From Arthrobacter ulcerisalmonis (GTDB lineage: Bacteria; Actinomycetota; Actinomycetes; Actinomycetales; Micrococcaceae), in assembly GCF_900609065.1 (NCBI RefSeq), contig NZ_UXAU01000023.1, forward strand, positions 23,501 to 87,500: 64,000 nucleotides of DNA. The letters run 5' to 3'. Shown here piece by piece: positions 7,309 through 14,284 of the stretch (the first letter of the stretch is position 1; each line of letters begins with the position of its first letter). The position numbers and the translations under genes were made by a program. The notes under the pieces were generated by a model. The model was not told the DNA's origin. It searched no databases and saw nothing but the letters and a program-made list of their open reading frames with translations.

Positions 7309-7913
7309 GCGAGGGCCTCGAAGAGACGGACGATAACGCCGGATTCAATGAGGATGAACAGGCCCAGGCCGATGAACACGACGGGGACGAGCCAGTGCTC
7401 GACACGTTCGAGCGTTTCGGTGACGGCCTTGTGGGTGCCGATCAGTCGCCCGGCAGCGCACCAGACGGCGACGAGGATCAGGAACACGACGATCATGACC
7501 GCGACGTCGCCGGGCGAGCTGGTGCGGAAGATCGGCGTGTAGAGGGAGATGTTGTCGGCCCCGTTGGCGATCGTGATCCCGGCGACCCCCCATAGTCCGA
7601 CCGCGGTGATCTTGGAGTCGTCATCATCGTCGTCGCCGTTACGGCGCAGGCCGCGAATGAGCGTCCAGATGCCGATGCCGAGCGGGATCAGACCCAGGAA
7701 GCCGACCCATTCGTCCGGGACGATCGTGAGACCGAGCGCGGCGATCACGCTGATCACGACGAGTGTGATGAACCCGAGGTACTGGCCTGCGACGATCTGC
7801 CACGGTCGCGGCTTTCCCCGGCTGGAGGCGAGGAACAGCACGGTGAGCACGACGATGTCGTCGATGTTGGTCGCCGCGAACAGGCCGATCGCCGACCCGA
7901 TGGTTGCGAGCAT
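7305..7913 (-). CDS. CadD-family cadmium resistance transporter
   Basis: A 202-aa membrane protein with about five or six hydrophobic helices. It matches the CadD / cadmium resistance transporter family, including ATNIDDIVVLTVLF near the N-terminus and ITIANGADNISLYTPIF in the middle, both carrying the paired acidic or Asn residues typical of the family. A histidine- and aspartate-containing cytosolic loop (RRNGDDDDDDSK) separates the halves. It overlaps the ATPase stop by one base and lspA by four, so the operon is tightly coupled. The likely job is cadmium (and perhaps zinc) efflux or exclusion, alongside the P1B-ATPase. Confidence 0.87.
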   Translation of the reverse strand: MLATIGSAIGLFAATNIDDIVVLTVLFLASSRGKPRPWQIVAGQYLGFITLVVISVIAALGLTIVPDEWVGFLGLIPLGIGIWTLIRGLRRNGDDDDDDSKITAVGLWGVAGITIANGADNISLYTPIFRTSSPGDVAVMIVVFLILVAVWCAAGRLIGTHKAVTETLERVEHWLVPVVFIGLGLFILIESGVIVRLFEALA

Positions 7914-9829
7914 CAGCTTTCCATTCGTGGTGTGCGGGTGCGTGCGGCGCGCAGGCCGTTGAGGATCACGATGACCTCCGCGACCTCGTGGACCAGGACG
8001 ACAGCCGCGAGCCCCAGGACCCCGAAGAGCGCGAGCGGGAGCAGTGCGGTGATGATCAGCAGGGACAGGATGATGTTCTGGTTGATGATCCGCCGGCCCC
8101 GCCGCGCGTGATCGAACGCCCGCGGGATGAGCCGCAGATCATGACCTGTGAAGGCCACGTCCGCAGACTCGATCGCCGCATCGGAGCCGGTCGCTCCCAT
8201 CGCGATGCCGATGTCCGCGGACGCCAGGGCCGGGGCGTCGTTGATGCCGTCACCGATCATCGCGACCGATCCCGCCTTCGACAACTCGCCGATCGCGGTC
8301 GTCTTGTCCTCAGGGCGCAGCTCCGCGCGCACATCAGCGATCCCGGCCTGCGCAGCCAGCGCACGAGCGGTGCGGGCGTTGTCCCCGGTGAGCATCGTCA
8401 TGCCGACGCCCTGATCCGCAAGCGTGCGGACCACCTCGGGGACTTCCGGACGCAGCTCGTCGCGGACGCCGATCGCCGCGACCGGTGCCTCGTCGCGGTG
8501 CACGATCACGACAGTCATGCCCTGCTCCTCAAGCCCTGCAACCCGGTCGCCGAGCTCGCCGGCGTCGAGCCAGCGGGGGCTGCCGACCGTGATACGAGCG
8601 CCATCGACGGTGCCGTCGATGCCGTGCCCGGCCTGCTCGGTCACATCCGCGGCCACGGGAACACCCGGGGCTGCAGCGGTGATCGCCGCCGCAAGTGGAT
8701 GCGTGCTGTGCTGCTCCAGAGCCGCCGCCCAAGCCAGCGCCTGCTCCTCGGCAATGCCGTTCGCAGTGAGGACCGCGGTGACCGCGGGCTCGTTACGGGT
8801 CAGGGTGCCGGTCTTGTCGACCGCGACGTGCCGGACCGTGCCGAAGCGCTCGAAGACCGCGCCGGACTTGATGATCACGCCGAACTTGCTCGCCGCGCCG
8901 ATCGCGGCAACGACCGTCAACGGCACCGAGATCGCCAGCGCGCACGGAGAGGCCGCTACCAGCACGACGAGCGCACGAGTGATCCATACCTCCGGGTCGC
9001 CCAGCAGTGACCCAATGATCGCGACGAGCGCTGCGAGAATCAGCACACCGGGTACGAGCGGGCGGGCGATCCGGTCCGCGAGACGCGCACGCTCGCCCTT
9101 CTCCGTCTGCGCTTTCTCGACCAACTCCACGATCGTCGTAAGCGAGTTATCGGTACCGGCCGCAGTCGCCTCGACCTCCAGCACGCCGGAGCTGTTAATC
9201 GCGCCGGCCGACACCGCGTCCCCGGGCTCGACCTCGACGGGGATCGACTCCCCGGTGATCGCCGAGGTGTCCAGGCTTGAGCGGCCAGAGCGGACGATCC
9301 CGTCGGTTGCGATCCGTTCGCCCGGGCGGACCACCATGACCTGGCCGACCGTCAACTCCCTCGCCGGCACCTGCGCAGAGACGCCGCTCTGCAGCACGGT
9401 CGCCGTCTCCGGCACGAGCTTCAGCAGCGCCCGCAGGCCGCCACGGGCACGGTCCATCGCCTTGTCCTCAAGCGCCTCAGCAATCGAGTACAAGAACGCC
9501 AGAGCAGCGGCCTCCTCCACATAGCCGAGGATGACCGCGCCGATCGCGCTGATCGTCATCAGCAGCCCGATCCCGAGCTTGCCCTTGAACAGCTTCCGAA
9601 TCGCGCCAGGAGTGAACGTCGACGCGCCCAGCAGCAGGCCGATCCAGAACAGTACGAGCGCCGGGATCTCGAGCCCGGACCATTCAAGGATCAGACCAGC
9701 CAGGAACGCGACACCGGAGAAGACCGGCACCATGATCCCACGGTCCCTCCACCAGGGCCGCTCCACCTCTTCGGTCTCATCCTCCGCCGCAGTGGCAGGC
9801 TCGTGCTCGCAGCTACACGCCGCGCTCAC
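7913..9829 (-). CDS. heavy-metal P1B-type ATPase (SPC, P1B-4-like)
   Basis: A 638-aa ATP-driven metal exporter. Start GTG 9829 is chosen because it overlaps the cmtR stop as GTGA and excludes an unsupported extension. Visible motifs: TGES actuator loop, SPCALAIS in the transport helix, DKTGTLT phosphorylation site, HSTHPLA (HP motif) and GDGINDAPAL. The membrane metal site is SPC rather than the CPC of classical CadA/ZntA, and the last helix has HEVAEVIVILNGLR in place of the HEGST signature. These point to the P1B-4 group (CtpD/CoaT/ZosA-like; Co, Fe, Zn or Cd). There is no N-terminal HMA domain, only a CSCEHE stretch that may bind metal. Control is expected from the upstream CmtR-type repressor. 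Confidence 0.92.
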   Translation of the reverse strand: MSAACSCEHEPATAAEDETEEVERPWWRDRGIMVPVFSGVAFLAGLILEWSGLEIPALVLFWIGLLLGASTFTPGAIRKLFKGKLGIGLLMTISAIGAVILGYVEEAAALAFLYSIAEALEDKAMDRARGGLRALLKLVPETATVLQSGVSAQVPARELTVGQVMVVRPGERIATDGIVRSGRSSLDTSAITGESIPVEVEPGDAVSAGAINSSGVLEVEATAAGTDNSLTTIVELVEKAQTEKGERARLADRIARPLVPGVLILAALVAIIGSLLGDPEVWITRALVVLVAASPCALAISVPLTVVAAIGAASKFGVIIKSGAVFERFGTVRHVAVDKTGTLTRNEPAVTAVLTANGIAEEQALAWAAALEQHSTHPLAAAITAAAPGVPVAADVTEQAGHGIDGTVDGARITVGSPRWLDAGELGDRVAGLEEQGMTVVIVHRDEAPVAAIGVRDELRPEVPEVVRTLADQGVGMTMLTGDNARTARALAAQAGIADVRAELRPEDKTTAIGELSKAGSVAMIGDGINDAPALASADIGIAMGATGSDAAIESADVAFTGHDLRLIPRAFDHARRGRRIINQNIILSLLIITALLPLALFGVLGLAAVVLVHEVAEVIVILNGLRAARTRTPRMES

Positions 9830-10185
9830 GCGTCCGCCCCTGTACCGCAGCAGCCCGGCACCGTGCACGACGAGTCCACACACGGCGCGTGCTCATCGAC
9901 CGCCAGCGTCACATCCACGAGCGCGACGAGCGCAGCCGCAAGATGCGGGTCAGCGATCTCGTAGCGCGTCTGGCGACCCTCAGGCTCGGCGACCACGATC
10001 CCGCAGTCACGCAGGCACGTCAGGTGGTTCGAGACGTTCGAGCGGGTCAGCTCCAGCTCGCGCGAGAGCACGGCCGGATAGCTCGGGGCGTTCAGCAGAG
10101 TCATCAAGATCCGGGAGCGCGTCGGGTCCGCCATGGCCCGGCCGAGCCGGTTCATGACGTCGAGGCGCGAAGCAATAGTCAGCAT
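9826..10185 (-). CDS. cmtR: CmtR-type ArsR/SmtB cadmium/lead-sensing repressor
   Basis: A 119-aa winged-helix repressor very close in pattern to Mycobacterium tuberculosis CmtR. MLT at the start, RLGRAMADPTRSRIL, LTRSNVSNHLTCLRDCG and VDVTLAVDEHAPCVDSS align with it. The Cd/Pb ligands Cys57, Cys61 and Cys102 of CmtR are all present (NHLTCLRDC, HAPC). The tail adds four more cysteines (SSC, PGCC, separated by VP). ATG 10185 is chosen to match CmtR; an in-frame start 30 bp upstream is possible. Metal binding should release it from the operon promoter in 10186-10240. The stop overlaps the ATPase start, so sensor and pump are coupled. Confidence 0.93.
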   Translation of the reverse strand: MLTIASRLDVMNRLGRAMADPTRSRILMTLLNAPSYPAVLSRELELTRSNVSNHLTCLRDCGIVVAEPEGRQTRYEIADPHLAAALVALVDVTLAVDEHAPCVDSSCTVPGCCGTGADA

Positions 10186-10204
10186 GTACTGAACTATACA
10201 GCAA
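10186..10204 (-). promoter_or_regulatory. predicted -10 region and operator of the cmtR operon
   Basis: On the minus strand TATAGT lies about 8 bases before the cmtR ATG, so the message would be leaderless or nearly so. The overlapping GTATAG/CTATAC-type half-sites resemble the short A/T palindromes recognised by CmtR. No good -35 hexamer stands out. Confidence 0.45.
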
Positions 10205-10232
10205 GCGCTGATCAATCATTGGTGATCAGCGC
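10205..10232. repeat. 10-bp perfect inverted repeat upstream of cmtR
   Basis: GCGCTGATCA (10205-10214) and TGATCAGCGC (10223-10232) flank an 8-bp centre. It lies about 70 bp inside the right end of the element and 20 bp upstream of cmtR. It may be an operator or a recombinase-binding arm; the sequence alone does not decide. Confidence 0.7.
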
Positions 10233-10303
10233 CCCACCATTCATTGGGAGAAGAGTCGGAAGCCGCTGAATACGCAACTCAGCAACAATCGGCGCTACCA
10301 GTA

Positions 10304-11308
10304 GAGTACCTGGATCGGCACTCCCTGGCCACGGAGATCTATAGCATTGACGAAGCCTTCGTGAGCCTGCCCGGGTCCACGACGGAACAGACGGCTGCGG
10401 GCCGCCAGATCCGTGCTGGCGTCCGCCGGAACGTGGGGTTGCCGGTCTGCGTAGGCTTGGCGTCAACGAAGACGTTGGCCAAGCTGGCCAATCAGTGGGC
10501 TAAGAACAACCCCCAGTTCCAGGGCGTCTGCCACTGGGACGCCGCCTCCCCCGCGGACCGGGAGCGGCTGCTGCGGAATCTTCCCGCACAGAAGATCTGG
10601 GGCGTTGGCCGGCGCAACGGCCCCAAGTTGGCAGGAATAGGGATCCACACGGCCTGGGACCTGCGCTGCGCTGACCCCCTGAAGATCCGGCGTCGTTTCT
10701 CCGTCGTGTTGATGCGCACCGTTTTGGAGTTGCAGGGGACGCCGTGCATCACCGTTGACGAATCCCGAGACCACAGCCAGATACTCTTTTCCCGCTCCTT
10801 CGTCACGCCCGCCACCAGCGTCCGGGACGTGGGCCAGGCGCTCAGCGTCTACGCCCAGGGCGCTGCGGTGCGGTTGGGCAAGAAGGGACTGGTGGCGGGC
10901 AACCTGAACGCCTTTGCCCGCACGTCGTCTTTCGTCGCCGAGCCGATGGTGTCGCACTCGGTGGACGTCGCCTTTCCCTCCCCCACCTCAGATCCGCTGG
11001 AGATTCTCCGCGCGGCGCAGCAACTCCTGCCGAAAATTCGCGAGGGGACGCCCTACATGCGCGTGGGGGTCGTTGTCCGGGACCTCAGCCCCGGCGGTAG
11101 CCAGGACACCCTGATGACCTTCGCGGACACACCAGACCGCAGCCTTGGACCATTGATGGACGCCATCGCCGAACGTTTTGGCCGCAAGAGTATTGGCCTT
11201 GGCAACGGCGGGCTCCGCTCAGGATCCCAGTGGGCAACACGACGCGAAATGTTGTCTCCCCGCTACACCACGGAGTGGAATGACGTTCCGGTGGTGCGCG
11301 CCCGCTGA
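10304..11308 (+). pseudogene. umuC: umuC, C-terminal fragment (334 aa)
   Basis: In-frame continuation of umuC, starting EYLDRHSLATEIYSIDEAF, which contains the catalytic acidic pair of Y-family polymerases. It is followed by palm and fingers (CVGLASTKTLAKLAN), helix-hairpin-helix thumb (GVGRRNGPKLAGIGI) and little-finger regions (RSFVTPATSV to FPSPTSDP). Together with the N-fragment it would make 439 codons, close to E. coli UmuC. Alone it has no native start; an open frame from TTG 10244 inside the element could give an N-truncated product lacking the first metal-binding Asp. No other internal damage is visible, so the insertion may be recent and precise excision might restore the gene. Confidence 0.92.
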
Positions 11309-11428
11309 GTGACTCAGTGCCGGGCCAGTGATCGTTGCGCCGCGCCGAAAATACTACGTAGACTTACTAAATCACCTCCAAGGGTTTCGGCACCGGACGA
11401 GCCCGAGCGAAGGAAAGGACCACTGATC

Positions 11429-11695
11429 ATGCCTGGACCCAAGAATCCGAGCCTGAAAGATCCTGAGCTGTACGAAGAACTGCGCGGGGACGGTGCGTCG
11501 AAACAGAAGGCAGCACGAATTTCCAATGCTGCGGCCAACAACGGCCGCAGTGCCACGGGACGTAAGGGCGGCGAAGCTGGCAGCTACGAGAATTGGACGG
11601 TCTCCCAGCTCAAAGCCCGGGCCAAGGAAATCGGCCTGACCGGGTATTCAAGTAAACGCAAGGCCGAACTGGTCTCGGCCCTGCGGGATTCCTGA
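11429..11695 (+). CDS. small Rho-N/SAP-like protein
   Basis: An 88-aa basic protein. ATG 11429 is chosen because AGGAAAGGA lies about nine bases upstream. The C-terminal part (about residues 52-88; WTVSQLKARAKEIG, SSKRKAELVSAL) has the helix-extended loop-helix pattern of SAP or Rho N-terminal motifs, which bind nucleic acid. The N-terminal half (PGPKNPSLKDPELYEELR, then KQKAARISNAAA) is a conserved actinobacterial module of unknown role. It is not Rho itself, which is encoded at 49152-51389. It stands alone between the broken umuC and the ligase gene. Confidence 0.75.
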   Translation: MPGPKNPSLKDPELYEELRGDGASKQKAARISNAAANNGRSATGRKGGEAGSYENWTVSQLKARAKEIGLTGYSSKRKAELVSALRDS

Positions 11696-11727
11696 GCCCA
11701 GATTTCCGGCGCAGAAGCAGGTGTCCG

Positions 11728-12924
11728 ATGCGTAGCTTCGGTGTAGAGGAAGAGCTGCTGATCGTCGATCCGAGCACGGGTGCACCACTGCCCCTGGCCA
11801 CCCGGCTCCTGCAGATGGCCAGCGGTTCCCCTGCGGACGGCCCCTCCTTGCATGCAGAGTTCAAGCAGGAGCAGATCGAAGCGAACACCCGCCCCTGCTT
11901 CACGGCAGCGGAGTTGCTGACAGACATCCAGACCGGGCGGGCCCTTGCCGACGCTGCGGCGGCGACCGTCGGTGCGCGCGTGGCAGCGTTGGCCACGCCA
12001 CCCATCTTTGCAGCAACCCCCACCGATGGGGATGCGCGCTTCGCAACGATGTCCGGGAAGTTTGGGCTCATTGCACGCGAGCAACTCACCTGTGGGCTGC
12101 ACGTCCATGTGTCGATCGACTCGGAGGAGGAGGGCATTGCGGTCCTGGACCGGATCCGGGTCTGGTTGCCGCTCGTCCTGGCATTGAGCGCCAACTCACC
12201 GTTCTGGGCGGGAGTCGATGCCGGTTTCGCCAGCTACCGGTCGCAAATCTGGAACCGCTGGCCGTCGGCTGGGCCCATGCCGATCTACGGGTCAGTTGCC
12301 GGCTACCGCCAACTCGTGGACTCGATGCTGTCCACCGATGTTCTCCTCGACGAAGGAATGGTCTACTTTGACGCCCGGCTTTCCCGGACGCATCCCACAG
12401 TGGAAATCCGGATCGCCGATGTCTGCATGGCCAGCGAGGACGCCTGTACTCTTGCCACGCTGATCAGGGGGCTGGTTGAGGCCAGCGCCAACGAATGGAA
12501 GCACGGCCGTAGCCCTGCGTTGATCCCTGCCACCCTCCTGCGGTTGGCCACCTGGCAGGCCAGCCGTTTCGGCGTCGAAACCAACCTCTTGCACCCTTTC
12601 CTGCACCGTCCGAGCCCTGCCGCGGACATCGTTGTGGCAGCCCTGGAGCATGCCCAGGAGCCACTGACGCAGGCGGGAGATTTCGATGCTGTCAGTGCCG
12701 GTCTGGGGCGGATTATGGCCAGGGGCTCGGGCGAGCGCCTGCAGAGGGCCGCCCATGCCGACGGCGGACGCCTGGCCGACGTCGTGGCCGCTGCAGTAGT
12801 ACGGACCCACGCGGCACCACAGACCCATGCGGCAGCGCAGGTCACCGACCCGTTGCCGTTTCCACCAGCCGTTGGCACACGATCACGGTGCCTCACGGAC
12901 GCACATCATAAGGAGCTGGAATGA
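11728..12924 (+). CDS. YbdK/GCS2-type carboxylate-amine ligase
   Basis: A 398-aa protein of the glutamate-cysteine ligase type 2 family, an ATP-grasp-like ligase group that forms amide bonds. It begins with the characteristic SFGVEEELLIVDP, followed by EFKQEQIEANTRPC, CGLHVHVSID and HPTVEIRIAD, all family hallmarks. Actinobacteria such as Arthrobacter generally make mycothiol rather than glutathione, so the true substrate is uncertain and a weak glutamate-cysteine ligase activity is the only activity known for relatives. The stop overlaps the start of the DUF4235 gene as ATGA. Confidence 0.85.
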   Translation: MRSFGVEEELLIVDPSTGAPLPLATRLLQMASGSPADGPSLHAEFKQEQIEANTRPCFTAAELLTDIQTGRALADAAAATVGARVAALATPPIFAATPTDGDARFATMSGKFGLIAREQLTCGLHVHVSIDSEEEGIAVLDRIRVWLPLVLALSANSPFWAGVDAGFASYRSQIWNRWPSAGPMPIYGSVAGYRQLVDSMLSTDVLLDEGMVYFDARLSRTHPTVEIRIADVCMASEDACTLATLIRGLVEASANEWKHGRSPALIPATLLRLATWQASRFGVETNLLHPFLHRPSPAADIVVAALEHAQEPLTQAGDFDAVSAGLGRIMARGSGERLQRAAHADGGRLADVVAAAVVRTHAAPQTHAAAQVTDPLPFPPAVGTRSRCLTDAHHKELE

Positions 12925-13181
12925 ACGTACTGGTAAAGATCTTGGGCCTCGGCGCAAGCATCGGAGCGGGATTCGTGGCCAACAAAGTCCTGACCGCGGC
13001 CTGGAAGAAATCAACGGGCAAGAACCCGCCTACGGACGGGACGGACCTCGACGATTCCTTGATCGGCGTCCTGTCCTTCGCCCTCGTCTCCGCCGCCACG
13101 GGTGCGGTGGTGCACGTGTTGACCCAGCGCGGCACAAAGCAGGCCCTGGTGAAATTGCAGCGCACCGGAGATGAGGTCTGA
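12921..13181 (+). CDS. DUF4235 small membrane protein
   Basis: An 86-aa protein with two hydrophobic helices (about residues 3-22 and 46-66) on either side of a polar loop (KKSTGKNPPTDGTDLDD). This is the pattern of the DUF4235 family, common in actinobacteria and of unknown function. It overlaps the ligase gene by four bases and is followed five bases later by the acyl-CoA dehydrogenase-like gene, so it belongs to the same transcription unit. Confidence 0.8.
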   Translation: MNVLVKILGLGASIGAGFVANKVLTAAWKKSTGKNPPTDGTDLDDSLIGVLSFALVSAATGAVVHVLTQRGTKQALVKLQRTGDEV

Positions 13182-13186
13182 CTCCC

Positions 13187-14284
13187 ATGAGCATCGGCCA
13201 AGCCGAAAGTACCCAACAGGCCGCCGCAGGAACGCCGCCCCCTGCCGCCGGCGCCGCATTCCCAACACCCGTCCGGATCGCTGCGGCCTCCGCCCCGGAC
13301 AGCGAGTTGGATTCCCTCGTCCGGCATGCCGCGCAGTGCGTCGGCGACCCGGCGTCGTCGTTGGAGCTGGCCCGGAAACTCACGCAAACCTCCCCGCGGC
13401 TGAACTCCGGCGGGTTCCTCGCACAATGGGAAGTCCTGGCAACCCTCGGTGCGGTGGACCTTGGGGTGGCCCGCTGCATCGAACCGCACCTGGACGCGCT
13501 CAACATCCTGACGGAGGCAGGCTCCGCACTGGCCCACCAGCCGGAACTCGCCTGGGGCGTCTACGCCGCGGAGGGCGCAGGCCACCACCTGCAGGCATCC
13601 CAGCCGAACGGAACAGATTGGGTGCTGGAGGGCAGCAAGCCGTGGTGCTCGCTTGCCGAGACCCTGCCGCACGCCATCATCACGGCAGCGGTCGACGGCG
13701 GCCGCCGGGCCTTCGCCGTCGACCTCACCCAGGACGGGGTCACCACTATTGGTCCGGCCTGGGTAGGCATTGGCCTGGCAGAGGTTCCCAGCCGGGCGTT
13801 GCAGCTCTCCGCCGCACGTGCGGAACCGATCGGCGCAACCAACTGGTACCTGGACCGGCCAGGTTTCGCCTGGGGCGGGGTGGGGGTGGCGGCCGTCTGG
13901 CATGGGGCCATGGTGGCCTTGGCGCGGGCACTTTTTACGCACTGCACCAGCAGGACGCCAGATGCGATTGCCCTCATGCACTTGGGGATGGCGGACACGG
14001 CCATTCAACGCAGTGTGGCTGCCCTCCGCACTGCTGCCGAGGACTTCCACTCCACCGCTGCCCCGCAGATTACTGCTGCGCGGGCCAGGGCAGTGGTGGT
14101 GCAGAGCGTTGAGACGGTCCTCGACATCTCCGCCCACGGCATGGGCCCGGCCCCGCTTGCCTTTAATCCCGAGCATGCGAAGCGCGTCGCGGACCTGTCG
14201 CTGTACCTTCGCCAAGACCACGGCGAGCGATCCCTGGTTGGACTGGGCACCCTGCTGGTGGAGGCGGGCAAGCAACCATGGTGA
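13187..14284 (+). CDS. acyl-CoA dehydrogenase-like flavoprotein
   Basis: A 365-aa protein with the acyl-CoA dehydrogenase fold: an alpha-helical N-terminal part, a central beta domain (EGAGHHLQAS, DWVLEGSKPWCSLA) and a C-terminal helical bundle. The first ~25 residues are Ala/Pro-rich and probably disordered. It is shorter than typical beta-oxidation enzymes (~380-400 aa), and I could not assign the catalytic Glu with confidence. It overlaps the PIG-L/methyltransferase gene by seven bp, and a glycosyltransferase follows. The context suggests oxidation of a carrier- or CoA-bound intermediate in small-molecule or glycan biosynthesis rather than fatty acid breakdown. That is inference. Confidence 0.8.
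   Translation: MSIGQAESTQQAAAGTPPPAAGAAFPTPVRIAAASAPDSELDSLVRHAAQCVGDPASSLELARKLTQTSPRLNSGGFLAQWEVLATLGAVDLGVARCIEPHLDALNILTEAGSALAHQPELAWGVYAAEGAGHHLQASQPNGTDWVLEGSKPWCSLAETLPHAIITAAVDGGRRAFAVDLTQDGVTTIGPAWVGIGLAEVPSRALQLSAARAEPIGATNWYLDRPGFAWGGVGVAAVWHGAMVALARALFTHCTSRTPDAIALMHLGMADTAIQRSVAALRTAAEDFHSTAAPQITAARARAVVVQSVETVLDISAHGMGPAPLAFNPEHAKRVADLSLYLRQDHGERSLVGLGTLLVEAGKQPW

Larger units (their letters stand above)
2891..10303. mobile_element. 7.4 kb recombinase element with metal-resistance cargo, inserted in umuC
   Basis: The boundaries come from UmuC colinearity: native codons end at 2890 and resume in frame at 10304. Contents from the left: an end region with palindromes, tyrosine recombinase, small HTH protein and zinc-ribbon/recombinase-like protein (all +), then thioredoxin-like, lspA, cadD-type, P1B-ATPase and cmtR-type genes (all minus). 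The two blocks converge at 6448/6449. I see no obvious target-site duplication and no long terminal inverted repeats, which fits tyrosine-recombinase insertion as in the Tn554 and Tn916 types better than a DDE transposase. The edges could shift by a few bases if a 6-7 bp coupling sequence was carried in. Confidence 0.88.

Noticed and set aside
10244..10303. New start for the umuC C-fragment as a functional gene
   Set aside because: The 20 extra codons are element sequence, and the product would lack the first catalytic Asp and part of the palm.
2891..10303. Classical DDE transposon or IS element
   Set aside because: No transposase, no long terminal inverted repeats and no target duplication; a tyrosine recombinase explains the insertion.
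12893..14275. A 460-aa minus-strand frame opposite the dehydrogenase gene
   Set aside because: Composition is Gly/Arg/Gln-rich with no motifs; the + strand gene overlaps its neighbours as an operon.
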